Source: Pseudorhodobacter ferrugineus DSM 5888 (GTDB lineage Bacteria > Pseudomonadota > Alphaproteobacteria > Rhodobacterales > Rhodobacteraceae). Taken from it: a stretch of DNA of 64,000 bases. The stretch's first letter is position 1; each line of letters begins with the position of its first letter. A program made the position numbers and the translations under genes. Where the stretch lies: NCBI RefSeq assembly GCF_000420745.1, contig NZ_ATVN01000006.1:121436-185435 (forward strand). The letters are read 5' to 3'. Below, in pieces: positions 16,170-25,819 of this stretch. Below the pieces are notes generated by a model. That model did no database searches. It saw nothing but the letters and a program-made list of their open reading frames with translations, and was not told the DNA's origin.

Positions 16170-18010
16170 TCCATGTCCTCTTCGGTTCCCAGAAACCCGC
16201 CAGATTGTCGGGCCCAGAACTTGGCATATAGCCCGCCTTGCGCCAAAAGCGCGGCATGGTTGCCAATCTCGGCAACCATGCCATCCTCCAGCACCACGAT
16301 CCGGTCCATCGCAGCAATCGTGGACAAGCGATGCGCGATGGCTATCACCGTTTTACCCTCCATCACACCGTAAAGCGTGTCTTGGATGGCCGCTTCGACT
16401 TCACTATCCAGTGCACTTGTCGCCTCATCCAAAATCAAAATAGGCGCATTTTTCAGGATAACACGGGCAAGCCCAATGCGTTGACGCTGCCCGCCGGACA
16501 GTTTCACACCACGTTCACCGACATGGGCGTCATAACCTTGTCGCCCTTCAGGATCTTCCAAATCAAGGATAAACGCGTGCGCCTCGGCGTGCCGCGCGGC
16601 CTCCAACATTTCTTCCTCGGTCGCGTCCGGCCTGCCGTACATGATGTTTTCGCGGACAGATCTGTGCAGCAGGCTGCTGTCTTGCTGGACCATCCCAATA
16701 TGCCCGCGCAAACTGGCTTGTGTCACACCCGCAATATCCTGCCCATCAATCAAAATCTGCCCCGCCTCGGCATCATAAAACCGCAGCATCAGCTTGACTA
16801 AGGTCGATTTCCCCGCACCCGAGCGCCCAACAAGCCCCACCTTTTCCCCCGGCGCGATGGTCAATGACACGTCCTGCAACCCGCCACGCCCGCGCCCGTA
16901 ATGGTGACTAAGCCCCACCAATTCTATGCGCCCTTTGTCTAGCTTCAACGCCTCCGCACCGGGCTTGTCCACCAACCCAATCGGCTGCGCAATGGTTTCC
17001 ATCCCTTCGGCAACCACGCCCAGCGCCTGCACCAAACTGGTCGTCGCCCACATGATCCAATAGGTCATATTGTTCAACCGCAGCACCAGCGCCGTCGTCG
17101 CTGCCACCACACCCACACTGGCCTGCCCGTGATACCACAGCCACAAAACATAGCCTGTGACGGCCACAATCAGCCCGCCATTCAAAATGGTCAGCACCAC
17201 ATCCATTGTCGTGATGACCCGCATTTCATGGGCAAAGGTACGGCGCGCTTCCTCGATCGCCTCCTTGGCATAGGCCAATTCGCCATCATGATGCGTGAAC
17301 ATCTTGACCGAATGAATGTTGGTATAAGCATCTACAACCCGTCCCGTGACCGCCGACCGCGCATCCGAACTGGCCTTGGCAGCAGGCCCCGCACGCAGCA
17401 ACGTCCAACGCACCAAAACCATGTACAGCACAAACCAAACCAGCAGCGGGATAATCAGGCGTGGGTCAGCATCGGCCAGCAAAAACCCGGCTCCAACAAA
17501 CATCACAGATGAAAACGCAACCGCGTCAAAGGTTTGAAACACCGCATCTCCGGCGGCGGGCGGGGTTTGCATCACTCGGTTGGCAATACGCCCAGCAAAA
17601 TCTGATTCGAACCAGCCAACCGGCTGCGCCAACACATGCCGATGCGCCCTCCAGCGGATCAGCGTGCCAAAATTCGGTAAAATCGCATTGTGCAGCAGCG
17701 CAGTATTCAGCCCCGCAAACAAAGGCCGGATCAACAAAATCGCAAGCCCAACACCCACGATTTCCATGCCTCGCGCCGCCCAAACCTGTGCCGGACCATC
17801 GGAGGCCAAGAAATCGACCATCCTCCCGATATACCAGATCAGAACGAGGTCCATAGATGCCATGATCGTCGACAAAACCGCCGTTATCGCAAAAACCTTA
17901 TGAAATGGCCGGATATATTCGCGCAAAAACGGCCAGAGCTTGCGCGGCGGCGTGTCCGATTGCGGATACGCGGCATATGGATCAATCAGGCCTTCAAAAT
18001 ACCGAAACAC
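16166..18010 (-). CDS. ABC exporter half-transporter, subunit 1
   Basis: 614 residues. Transmembrane domain in the first ~340 residues, then Walker A GRSGAGKST, signature LSGGQRQRIGLAR, Walker B ILILDEATSALDSE and the H-loop IAIAHRLST. It is the same length as its downstream neighbour, with much shared sequence in the ATPase part, which suggests an old tandem duplication. Both subunits keep canonical motifs, unlike heterodimers with one degenerate site. It is first gene of a three-gene unit with the RNA methyltransferase. Cargo unknown. Confidence 0.92.
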   Translation of the reverse strand: MFRYFEGLIDPYAAYPQSDTPPRKLWPFLREYIRPFHKVFAITAVLSTIMASMDLVLIWYIGRMVDFLASDGPAQVWAARGMEIVGVGLAILLIRPLFAGLNTALLHNAILPNFGTLIRWRAHRHVLAQPVGWFESDFAGRIANRVMQTPPAAGDAVFQTFDAVAFSSVMFVGAGFLLADADPRLIIPLLVWFVLYMVLVRWTLLRAGPAAKASSDARSAVTGRVVDAYTNIHSVKMFTHHDGELAYAKEAIEEARRTFAHEMRVITTMDVVLTILNGGLIVAVTGYVLWLWYHGQASVGVVAATTALVLRLNNMTYWIMWATTSLVQALGVVAEGMETIAQPIGLVDKPGAEALKLDKGRIELVGLSHHYGRGRGGLQDVSLTIAPGEKVGLVGRSGAGKSTLVKLMLRFYDAEAGQILIDGQDIAGVTQASLRGHIGMVQQDSSLLHRSVRENIMYGRPDATEEEMLEAARHAEAHAFILDLEDPEGRQGYDAHVGERGVKLSGGQRQRIGLARVILKNAPILILDEATSALDSEVEAAIQDTLYGVMEGKTVIAIAHRLSTIAAMDRIVVLEDGMVAEIGNHAALLAQGGLYAKFWARQSGGFLGTEEDME

Positions 18011-18074
18011 TGGCCTTCGCCCCTTTGCTCTAGTTATGCCCGATATAGCCGCCCATCACTAAAAAGGAAAACAC

Positions 18075-19205
18075 TCAGGCCAAAAGCGCGGTTTTCGACA
18101 AAGCAAAGCCTGAATCAACCCAGCGCTGTTCCAACAGACGCAATTGATCACCCAAGGCCTTGCCTTGATACTGCGCCATCAGGTCTGCAGCATCTACAGG
18201 AAACTCTGCGCCTGCACCTTTGGCAATATCTGCCTGCCAGTTTGCTGGCGGCTCTGCCTCAAACAGGGCCGCACAGCACAGAATGACCATCTCGGCAACC
18301 TCAACCCCGTGCCTATACCCAAGCTCTTGCGGCGGCCTCAGCCGTTCCACTTCCTCACGAATCAAAATCACACGCGCCAAGTCCGCACGCGACAGTCGCA
18401 AGGTCTCAACAGCCCCCCCAAGCACGGCAAGGCGCGCAACCCAGGAACGCATGCCAAAATGCACCAAAACAGGCAAAGCCTTGGCATCGGCACCCGGCAA
18501 AGCGGCCGCCAAAACGCCCGATTGTGCCATGCTCGCGACCGCCAAAGAAGGGTCAGGTGCAGACAACAATTTGCAAATCTCAGCCCCGACCCGTTCGCGC
18601 GAAAGCGTCTCTATGCCTGCGGAATGTGCAGCACAGGCCGCCAAACCTTCGGCATCTACACCTTGCGCAGGGTCGCCGTACCAAGCGAAAAAACGGAAAA
18701 ATCGCAAAATGCGCAAGTAGTCTTCCGTAATGCGCGCATCGGCATCGCCCACAAACCGCACCCGCCGCGCCAAAAGGTCTGGCAGGCCGCCAAGCGGATC
18801 AACGACCGTCCCATCCGCGCGCGCATAAAGCGCGTTCATCGTGAAATCGCGCCGCGCTGCATCTTCAACCACCGAAGTTGAATAGCGCACAATGGCATGG
18901 CGGCCATTCGTTTCGATGTCTTGGCGAAAGGTCGTCACCTCGTGCACCCCACCTTGCGCAATGACTGTGACAGTGCCGTGATCAATACCCGTCGGGATTA
19001 CCTTGAAACCGGCATTTTGTGCAAGATTAGTGACTGTTTCTGGCGTTGCATCTGTTGCAATATCAATATCGTTTACCGGCGCGCCAATCAGGGCATTGCG
19101 TACACACCCCCCCACAAAAAGCGCCTGAAACCCACTCGATTCCAACGCAAGACATAAGGCTTGCGTACCTGCATGCTGCAACCAATCGCCCTGAACCTGC
19201 ATCAT
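18075..19205 (-). CDS. cca: CCA-adding tRNA nucleotidyltransferase
   Basis: 376 residues. Class II nucleotidyltransferase that adds or repairs the 3'-CCA end of tRNA. Motif A: FVGGCVRNALIGAPVNDIDIA, with the metal-binding aspartates in DID (46-48). Next come RRDFTMNALYARADG, the DPLGGLPDL segment and the EDYLRILRFFRFFAWYG helix that selects nucleotides. ATG at 19205 overlaps the TGA of the Nudix gene and follows GAAAGGATG. It forms an operon with the Nudix hydrolase and hslO through 4-base overlaps. A poly(A) polymerase reading is less likely given the motifs. Confidence 0.92.
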   Translation of the reverse strand: MMQVQGDWLQHAGTQALCLALESSGFQALFVGGCVRNALIGAPVNDIDIATDATPETVTNLAQNAGFKVIPTGIDHGTVTVIAQGGVHEVTTFRQDIETNGRHAIVRYSTSVVEDAARRDFTMNALYARADGTVVDPLGGLPDLLARRVRFVGDADARITEDYLRILRFFRFFAWYGDPAQGVDAEGLAACAAHSAGIETLSRERVGAEICKLLSAPDPSLAVASMAQSGVLAAALPGADAKALPVLVHFGMRSWVARLAVLGGAVETLRLSRADLARVILIREEVERLRPPQELGYRHGVEVAEMVILCCAALFEAEPPANWQADIAKGAGAEFPVDAADLMAQYQGKALGDQLRLLEQRWVDSGFALSKTALLA

Positions 19206-19789
19206 GACATCCTTTCGGCAAGCCCGCGCAGAATACGCGCCGTGGCGCCCCAAATGTAATAGGGGCCGTAAGGCACAGTATAGTAGCGCCGCATCTCACC
19301 ACGCCAAAACCGCGCTTCTACCCGAAAATTTGCTTGGTTGGTTACAAAGTTCAACGGAACCAAGAAGACTTCATCCACCTCGCCCAGCTCTGCCACAGTG
19401 TCAAACGGTGCCGTTACTCGTGCCAAGATCGGGGTGACGGTGAACCCAGTGACAGTCTCATGAGTCGGTAATGTACCTATGATCCGGACCAAAGACGGCG
19501 GCAAACCCACCTCTTCATTTGCTTCTCGCAACGCAGCGGCCGCTGGGCCGGCATCCGAAACCTCAACCTTTCCACCAGGAAAAGAAATTTGCCCGGGGTG
19601 GTGCTTCAGATGCGACGACCGCTTGGTCAGCAAAACGCGCGGCCCATCGCCCAAATCCTGCACCGCAACCAAAACGGCTGCGGCGCGCAGTTTCCGCCCC
19701 TCGGGCAAGACAAAACCGGGGTTCAGGTCAAAATCCGATGATGTGCCGGTCTCGCGCGTAACGGCCCGGCCCAAAGCATCCTCAATCAT
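19202..19789 (-). CDS. Nudix hydrolase, CoA pyrophosphatase type
   Basis: 195 residues. Nudix box GGKVEVSDAGPAAAALREAN followed by EEVGL, preceded by LLTKRSSHLKHHPGQISFPGG, the signature of the NUDT7/CoA pyrophosphatase group. It probably hydrolyses CoA or its derivatives to 3',5'-ADP and phosphopantetheine in the cytoplasm. ATGA overlaps on both sides link it to hslO upstream and cca downstream, a gene trio I know from Rhodobacteraceae. Confidence 0.9.
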   Translation of the reverse strand: MIEDALGRAVTRETGTSSDFDLNPGFVLPEGRKLRAAAVLVAVQDLGDGPRVLLTKRSSHLKHHPGQISFPGGKVEVSDAGPAAAALREANEEVGLPPSLVRIIGTLPTHETVTGFTVTPILARVTAPFDTVAELGEVDEVFLVPLNFVTNQANFRVEARFWRGEMRRYYTVPYGPYYIWGATARILRGLAERMS

Positions 19790-20775
19790 CCCACGTCATT
19801 TGCCCCCGTCCCTAACGTTTTCGGGTCCAGCACATAATGCGCCCCGCAGAACTGACAGTCCGCCGTCAAAATGCCCTCTTCCGTCGTCATCTCGGCTATG
19901 TCTTCCCGCCCATAGATTGAAAGAGACTGCCGAACACGGTCTTCGGAACAGGTGCAGCCAAAACGAATCGGTTGCGGGTCAAACACGCGGGGTTGCTCTT
20001 CATGAAACAGGCGGATCAGCAGGTCGGTCGGCGCCACCTCTGGCCCCATCAGTTCTTCTTCCTCGACAGTATCCAGCAAAAGATTGACGCGATTCCAGTG
20101 CTCACCCTCGTCGCCATCCAGCAAATCCTGATGCGCCAGCAAACCGTCATCGCCTGAGCCGCCTTCCCCCTGAACCGAAGGAGAAGCCTTTGGCATCATT
20201 TGCAACATCACGCCACCGGACCGCCACATAGCAGCCTCGCCCGGCAAGGTCGTCTTGCCAAAGCTAAGCTGAAAGCGGGTCGGAAGCTGTTCGGACTGCG
20301 CAAAATACGTCTCGGCACAATCGGAAAGCGACTTTCCAGCAATTGGGGTAATCCCTTGATAGGGCACCATTCCTTCGCCCTGATCAATTAGAATAGCGAA
20401 AAAACCTTTACCAATCAGGTCAAACGGCGCCGCATCGCCCAAATCCGCGTCACGGTCATATCCGGCATAAGCCCGAACCCGTGCAGGCTCGCCATCATCG
20501 GTTGGGCCGTAATAATCAGTCGCAATCATGGTCACAGGCCCGTCACCGCGAATCTGCAGCGACAATTTCCAGCGCAGTTTGATCGTTTGCCCGATCATCG
20601 CGGTCAAAAGCGTGGCTTCGGCAACCAGCGCCTCGACCTGTGGTGGATATTCATGTTGCTTCAGCACAGACTCCAACGCAACATCCAGGCGCGCAACACG
20701 GCCACGAATGTCTGAATTATCAAGCTGAAAAGGTAGGACGGTATCGTCCCAAGCGATTTTTGTTCCGATGGTCAT
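19786..20775 (-). CDS. hslO: Hsp33 redox-regulated chaperone
   Basis: 329 residues. Cytoplasmic holdase switched on by oxidation. The C-terminal zinc redox switch is complete, with FGCTCSEDRV and CQFCGAHY supplying four cysteines. The N-terminal domain has VALVAEATLLTAMIGQTIK-like sequence and FQLSFGKTTLPGEA. A long acidic insert (about 218-255, rich in Gly, Asp and Glu) makes it somewhat longer than the E. coli protein (about 292). ATG at 20775 is chosen because AAGGGA precedes it. First gene of the hslO-Nudix-cca operon, divergent from a second Nudix gene. Confidence 0.93.
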   Translation of the reverse strand: MTIGTKIAWDDTVLPFQLDNSDIRGRVARLDVALESVLKQHEYPPQVEALVAEATLLTAMIGQTIKLRWKLSLQIRGDGPVTMIATDYYGPTDDGEPARVRAYAGYDRDADLGDAAPFDLIGKGFFAILIDQGEGMVPYQGITPIAGKSLSDCAETYFAQSEQLPTRFQLSFGKTTLPGEAAMWRSGGVMLQMMPKASPSVQGEGGSGDDGLLAHQDLLDGDEGEHWNRVNLLLDTVEEEELMGPEVAPTDLLIRLFHEEQPRVFDPQPIRFGCTCSEDRVRQSLSIYGREDIAEMTTEEGILTADCQFCGAHYVLDPKTLGTGANDVG

Positions 20776-20852
20776 GGGGGTTCCCTTGGCAAGCCAGCCT
20801 TGGCATACCGCGAACATATAGGTACGGCAACCACAGGACCAAGGGCTTATCC

Positions 20853-21299
20853 ATGATCAAATGTTACGGAGACACACCAAAACCCGGTCAACTTTACAAA
20901 AAACGCCCTGGGGTCTATGCAATTTTGCTACGGAACCGAGAAGTTCTGGCCACACACCAAGCCCAACCAGACTCCGAAATTCAACTCCCCGGCGGCGGCA
21001 TTGACCCTGGCGAGAATCCGATTGCGGCGCTTCACAGAGAGATTTTTGAAGAAACCGGCTGGCATATGGCCCTTCAATATCGCTTTGGCATCTTCAGACG
21101 CTTCACTTTCATGCCCGAATACAACATATGGGCCGAAAAAATCTGCACCATTTATGTAGGCCGTCCTACGTTGCAAATAGCCGCCCCACCAGAACCGGGG
21201 CACACGCCGCTTTGGCTGCCACTTTCAACCGCCGCAAGTGCCCTCGGTAATCCCGGCGATCGCGCGATGATGAACCGCTTTGCCCAGATAATGCGATAG
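20853..21299 (+). CDS. Nudix hydrolase
   Basis: 148 residues. Nudix box GGGIDPGENPIAALHREIFE followed by ETGW. The short N-terminal strand YAILLRNREVLATHQ is that of small MutT-like pyrophosphohydrolases. The substrate cannot be told; nucleotide or dinucleotide hydrolysis is the usual role. ATG at 20853 has AAGGG upstream, and the frame further up overlaps the divergent hslO gene. It ends 6 bases before the convergent receiver-phosphatase gene. Confidence 0.87.
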   Translation: MIKCYGDTPKPGQLYKKRPGVYAILLRNREVLATHQAQPDSEIQLPGGGIDPGENPIAALHREIFEETGWHMALQYRFGIFRRFTFMPEYNIWAEKICTIYVGRPTLQIAAPPEPGHTPLWLPLSTAASALGNPGDRAMMNRFAQIMR

Positions 21300-21305
21300 G
21301 CAGCC

Positions 21306-22592
21306 CTAACCTTTGAACAAAAACAGCGCGCCAGACACGTCATCCGGAAAATCCTCACCGTCGAAATAGGTCGCAAGGTCCCAGACAAGCGCCTCTAACA
21401 AGGCGGGATTCTTCATTTTGCGATTCGCCAGCAGGATCCGCGTTAACCCCTCTTCACCCAACTCCTCACCTTCAGACGACGGACATTCGGTCACCCCATC
21501 CGACACGAGAAACAAGCGATCCCCCGGAAGCAGCTGCGCCTCGACCCGTTCATAAACCGCGCCGGGAATCAGACCAATCGGCATCCCGCCAGCACCAATA
21601 TATTCAACAGCGCCGCTTGAACGGATCAGCGCCGGATGCGGATGCCCAGCTTGAACAAGCGCCACCTGCCCCGTTCGCAAATTGATGTCCGCATAAGCAA
21701 GGGTGAAATATTGCTCGACCTGAATGTTCTCAAACATCATTCGGTTCAGTCGCGCAGCGACTTCTTCAGGTGGGTGAGCATCTTGCTCGCCAAAGGCGCC
21801 CTCGGTCAGTGCCACATTCTGATCTGGCGAAGATCCAGACAAAAGCCCCGACAGCCGCGCCGTCATCATGGCGGATGCAACGCCGTGACCGGAAACATCG
21901 ACCGAATAGACCCCGATTCGATGTGGATTAATTTCAAAAAAACCGACAAGATCACCGCCCACATGCCCCGAAGGCCGCAGCAACGCAGAAACCTCACCCC
22001 GCCCAAAATCACGATGTCGTTCGCGAACCAGGGTTTGCTGCAGTTTTCGCGCCTCAATCAGATCACGATCCAGCGAATCATATACTTTTTGCAACTCGTC
22101 CAAGGTCGACCCGATAAGCCGGTTCTTTGTCATCAACTCGAATTGCATACCCAAAATCCGTTCACCTGCGCGCAATCTGGCACGAAGCTCATCCGAATTC
22201 ACCGGCTTGGCGAGAAAGTCATCGGCGCCGCAATCCAACCCGTCCGCAATCTCTCCCTTTTCGGATTTCGAAGTTAAAAGAATGAAATACCCGTATCCAT
22301 CGCGCGGCATTGCCTTGAACGCGCGGCAAAATTCAAGTCCGTCCATTTCCGGCATCATCCAATCACTCAGCACGAAATCAAACGCCGCCTCCTGGCAGCG
22401 CGCCAATGCTGTCACCCCGGAATCAGCCTCTGTCACCCGATACCCGCCGCGCTCCAGCGCAAGCACTAAAATTCGCCGTTGCGCCCTACTGTCATCCACC
22501 ACTAAGACATGCCGCCCAAACGCCTTTTCATGCGCAATTACATTATTCTTTTGCTGTTTCAGTTTGGCGGCCACGGCGTTTCCTTTGCGCAT
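21306..22592 (-). CDS. response regulator with PP2C (SpoIIE-type) phosphatase output
   Basis: 428 residues. Receiver domain at about 27-145 with the acidic pair D33-D34, phospho-acceptor D77 (SDWMMPEMDG), T107 and K129. A coiled linker (about 148-195) follows, then a PP2C-like SpoIIE domain with GGD (212-214) and VDVSGHG (231-237) metal-binding motifs and a closing VSDGVTE. Such proteins dephosphorylate anti-sigma-factor antagonists when phosphorylated. No C-terminal HATPase domain is present, unlike Pseudomonas HsbR. The start is uncertain: ATG 22592 after AGCGAG is preferred over 22664. Divergent from the Hpt gene, its probable phosphate donor. Confidence 0.9.
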   Translation of the reverse strand: MRKGNAVAAKLKQQKNNVIAHEKAFGRHVLVVDDSRAQRRILVLALERGGYRVTEADSGVTALARCQEAAFDFVLSDWMMPEMDGLEFCRAFKAMPRDGYGYFILLTSKSEKGEIADGLDCGADDFLAKPVNSDELRARLRAGERILGMQFELMTKNRLIGSTLDELQKVYDSLDRDLIEARKLQQTLVRERHRDFGRGEVSALLRPSGHVGGDLVGFFEINPHRIGVYSVDVSGHGVASAMMTARLSGLLSGSSPDQNVALTEGAFGEQDAHPPEEVAARLNRMMFENIQVEQYFTLAYADINLRTGQVALVQAGHPHPALIRSSGAVEYIGAGGMPIGLIPGAVYERVEAQLLPGDRLFLVSDGVTECPSSEGEELGEEGLTRILLANRKMKNPALLEALVWDLATYFDGEDFPDDVSGALFLFKG

Positions 22593-22739
22593 CTCGCTAT
22601 TTATGTGCCGCACAAATATTAAAGGCGTATGAAGCCTAAAATTTGCACTTTGAAGCCTCTTCAAAATTATAAAATGTTAAACTTCCTCGCCCAGATTCGT
22701 ATGACTGGGAAAGCTTGGGTAAATAACGTGAGGGTTGCT

Positions 22740-23072
22740 ATGATTGATTGGGGTCGTGTGCGCGAACTGCGCGATGAAATCGGGACAGAGGATTTTGCTG
22801 AAGTTGTTCAGCTTTTTTTGGAAGAGACAGATGAAGTTGCTGAAAAGATTCGCTCTGCCATGCCTGAACGCGATATTGAATCCGCGCTACACTTTCTGAA
22901 AGGCAGTGCACTTAATCTTGGTTTTAGGGAGCTTGCAAGCATGTGCCAAGTTGGAGAGAAATCTGCAGCTATGGGTCAGTTTGAAACAATAGATTTGAAT
23001 CAAGTTATTGCTATTTATGAAAAATCAAAATCCGCATTCGATATCGGTCAAAAAGCCGAAAGCGCCGCCTGA
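22740..23072 (+). CDS. histidine phosphotransfer (Hpt) domain protein
   Basis: 110 residues, a single four-helix Hpt domain. The phosphorylated histidine is H51 in ALHFLKGSALNLGF, the canonical HxxKGxxxNxG form. No kinase or receiver is fused. ATG 22740 follows GAGGG; the frame is open to 22629 but has no better site. It lies 147 bases from, and divergent to, the receiver-phosphatase gene, so the two may form a relay that ends in protein dephosphorylation. It looks richer in A+T than its neighbours by eye, not measured. It ends one base before the convergent ilvA. Confidence 0.88.
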   Translation: MIDWGRVRELRDEIGTEDFAEVVQLFLEETDEVAEKIRSAMPERDIESALHFLKGSALNLGFRELASMCQVGEKSAAMGQFETIDLNQVIAIYEKSKSAFDIGQKAESAA

Positions 23073-23073
23073 A

Positions 23074-24321
23074 TCACACTAAGAATTCGGCGAGAGCCTC
23101 GTCTGCTGTAATATCCCGAAAACTAAAACCAGCTTTGCCCATATTGTCAAATAATTGGCGAAAATTATCAGCACTTTTTGTCTCGATGCCAATCAGAACA
23201 GACCCAAAATTTCGAGCGGATTTTTTCAAATACTCGAACCGCGCGATATCGTCATCAGGACCAAGCATCATAAGAAACTCACGCAATGCGCCAGGGCGTT
23301 GCGGCATGCGTAAAATAAAGTATTTCTTGAGTCCGGAATAGCGCTGCGCGCGCTCTTTTACCTCGGGAAGACGTTCAAAATCGAAATTCCCGCCAGAGGT
23401 AACGCATACGACCGCCTTACCCCGAATCTGGTCAGACAATTCTGGCAACACATCGACAGACAAAGCACCAGCTGGCTCCAATACAATCCCTTCGACGTTC
23501 AGCATTTCCAGCATTGTCACGCAAATCCGGTCTTCTGGTGCCAAAAGCACATGGGCCGGATCCACCCATTTCAAAAAATCATAGGTACAAACCCCAAGGC
23601 GCGCGACTGCAGCACCATCAACAAAAGAATTCACTCTGGAAATCGTTGTCGGTCCGTCATGCGCAAGGGCTGCGGTCAGGCTGGCGCCACCCACAGGTTC
23701 GACAAACCTGAATTGCGTTTTGGGAGATTCAGCGCGCATGTAGGCGGTTACACCCGACGCAAGCCCGCCCCCGCCAACAGGCAAAACAACCAAATCCGGC
23801 GCGCGGCCAAGTTGCTCTAGCATCTCGACAGCAACACTGGCCTGCCCTTCAATCACATCGGGGTCATCAAAAGGCGACAAAAAATGCGCATTTTGGTCGG
23901 TACAAAAATTTTGCGCGGCAGCAAGGGTTTGGTCAAAATAGTCGCCGGTCAAAACAATATCGACACTATCACCGCCAAAAACGCGCGTTTTTTCGATCTT
24001 TTGCTGTGGAGTCGTGACAGGCATAAAAATTGTGCCCTGTACGCCAAAATGCCGGCAGGCATAAGCAACGCCCTGCGCGTGGTTGCCCGCGCTGGCGCAA
24101 ACAAACACCTGTTGCGCCGGATTGGTCGCACGCACCTTGCGCATCGCATTCACCGCACCACGTATTTTGTAAGAGCGAACAGGTGCCAAGTCCTCACGCT
24201 TCAGCCAAATTTCGGCATCATACTGTGCAGATAAATGGTCATTGCGCTGCAAAGGCGTCGGATCAAAAAGATCACGCAAAGCAGCTGTGGCAAGGCGGGC
24301 ATTGGTGGCAAAATCACTCAT
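23074..24321 (-). CDS. ilvA: threonine dehydratase with ACT-like domain
   Basis: 415 residues. PLP enzyme converting threonine to 2-oxobutanoate, the first step of isoleucine synthesis. The PLP lysine is K52 in RSYKIRGA; the phosphate loop GNHAQGVAYACR and LPVGGGGLASGV are present. The C-terminal ~85 residues (KKYFILRMPQRPGALREFLM and on) form one ACT-like regulatory domain, as in the shorter biosynthetic type, so isoleucine feedback is plausible. ATG at 24321 is used; an ATG six codons upstream is possible. Divergent from argG with 132 bases between. Confidence 0.92.
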   Translation of the reverse strand: MSDFATNARLATAALRDLFDPTPLQRNDHLSAQYDAEIWLKREDLAPVRSYKIRGAVNAMRKVRATNPAQQVFVCASAGNHAQGVAYACRHFGVQGTIFMPVTTPQQKIEKTRVFGGDSVDIVLTGDYFDQTLAAAQNFCTDQNAHFLSPFDDPDVIEGQASVAVEMLEQLGRAPDLVVLPVGGGGLASGVTAYMRAESPKTQFRFVEPVGGASLTAALAHDGPTTISRVNSFVDGAAVARLGVCTYDFLKWVDPAHVLLAPEDRICVTMLEMLNVEGIVLEPAGALSVDVLPELSDQIRGKAVVCVTSGGNFDFERLPEVKERAQRYSGLKKYFILRMPQRPGALREFLMMLGPDDDIARFEYLKKSARNFGSVLIGIETKSADNFRQLFDNMGKAGFSFRDITADEALAEFLV

Positions 24322-24453
24322 ATCCGTGATTAGACCCAAGCTGGCTGCAAAGACAAGTCTATGTACAACAGGATTTGTGCGTCAGATACGGCAGCGCGCT
24401 TGCCCTTGCCCGCTTTTGTCAGTAATTGCGGGGAAATTGCGAAGGAGAAGCCC

Positions 24454-25695
24454 ATGTCTGCCGCCACAAAGTTTGCCCCGAAAAAAGTCGTTCTCGCCTA
24501 TTCCGGTGGCCTTGATACGTCGATCATCCTGAAATGGTTGCAAACCGAGTATGGCTGCGAGGTTATTACCTTCACCGCCGATCTGGGTCAGGGCGAAGAG
24601 CTGGAGCCAGCCCGCGAAAAAGCCGTGCTGTTGGGGATCAACCCCAAAAATATCCACATCGAAGATGTCCGCGAAGAGTTTGTGCGCGATTTCGTATTCC
24701 CGATGTTTCGCGCGAATGCATTGTATGAAGGGCTGTATCTGCTCGGCACGTCTATCGCGCGGCCGTTGATTTCCAAGCGATTGGTAGAGCTGGCGCATGA
24801 GCACGGGGCCGATGCGGTGGCCCACGGGGCGACAGGCAAGGGCAACGATCAGGTTCGGTTTGAATTGTCAGCCTATGCTTTGGATCCGGCAATCAAGGTG
24901 ATCGCGCCGTGGCGGGAATGGGATTTGACCAGCCGGACCAAGCTGCTGGAATTTGCCGAGACGAACCAGATTCCGATTGCGAAGGATAAGCGCGGCGAAG
25001 CGCCGTTTTCGGTGGATGCGAATTTGCTCCACACCTCGTCCGAGGGCAAAGCCTTGGAGAACCCGGCCGAGCAGGCACCGGAATATGTGTATCAGCGGAC
25101 CGTGGCGCCCGAGGATGCCCCGAATACGCCCGAGTATATTGAAGTGACGTTTGAAAAAGGTGACGCGGTTGCGATCAATGGTGAGGCGATGAGCCCTGCC
25201 ACGATTTTGACCAAGCTGAATGAGCTGGGCGGCGCGCATGGGATCGGGCGGTTGGATTTCGTGGAAAACCGTTTTATCGGGATGAAATCGCGCGGGATTT
25301 ATGAGACCCCCGGCGGGACCATACTTTTGGAGGCCCACCGCGGGATCGAGCAGATCACGCTGGATTCAGGGTCGGGTCATTTGAAAGACAGCATCATGCC
25401 GCGCTATGCCGAGCTGATTTATAACGGTTTCTGGTTCAGCCCAGAGCGGGAAATGTTGCAGGCTTTGATTGATAAGAGTCAGGAAAACGTGACCGGAACC
25501 GTGCGGTTGAAGCTGTATAAAGGGGTCGCGAGCGTTGTGGGCCGCTGGTCGGATTATTCGCTTTATTCTGAGGCTCACGTCACGTTTGAAGACGATGCCG
25601 GGGCTTATGATCAGAAAGACGCGGCTGGGTTTATTCGGTTGAATGCCCTGCGTTTGAAATTGATCGCGACCCGAAATGCCCGCGTAAAGAGGTAA
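24454..25695 (+). CDS. argG: argininosuccinate synthase
   Basis: 413 residues. Joins citrulline and aspartate with ATP in arginine synthesis. The N-type PPi-loop is [50 protein letters not shown] and [17 protein letters not shown] further identify the family. GGAGAAGCCC lies just before ATG 24454, which fixes the start; the upstream in-frame extension is not conserved in type. A hairpin terminator follows at 25768. Confidence 0.97.
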   Translation: MSAATKFAPKKVVLAYSGGLDTSIILKWLQTEYGCEVITFTADLGQGEELEPAREKAVLLGINPKNIHIEDVREEFVRDFVFPMFRANALYEGLYLLGTSIARPLISKRLVELAHEHGADAVAHGATGKGNDQVRFELSAYALDPAIKVIAPWREWDLTSRTKLLEFAETNQIPIAKDKRGEAPFSVDANLLHTSSEGKALENPAEQAPEYVYQRTVAPEDAPNTPEYIEVTFEKGDAVAINGEAMSPATILTKLNELGGAHGIGRLDFVENRFIGMKSRGIYETPGGTILLEAHRGIEQITLDSGSGHLKDSIMPRYAELIYNGFWFSPEREMLQALIDKSQENVTGTVRLKLYKGVASVVGRWSDYSLYSEAHVTFEDDAGAYDQKDAAGFIRLNALRLKLIATRNARVKR

Positions 25696-25767
25696 ATGTT
25701 CGCGCGCGGACAAAACGGGAAACCTTTGTAATTATTGGGCTTTACGATTTTTGTTTACCAAATTTTA

Positions 25768-25799
25768 ACGCGGACGCAGTTGCCTGCGCCCGCGTTTTT
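25768..25799 (+). terminator. terminator after argG
   Basis: An interrupted stem runs from ACGCGG.CGCA to TGCG.CCGCGT, followed by TTTTT. It lies about 73 bases downstream of the argG stop and just before the convergent small exported gene. Confidence 0.75.
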
Positions 25800-25819
25800 G
25801 ATTGTGCGAAAAGATCAAA

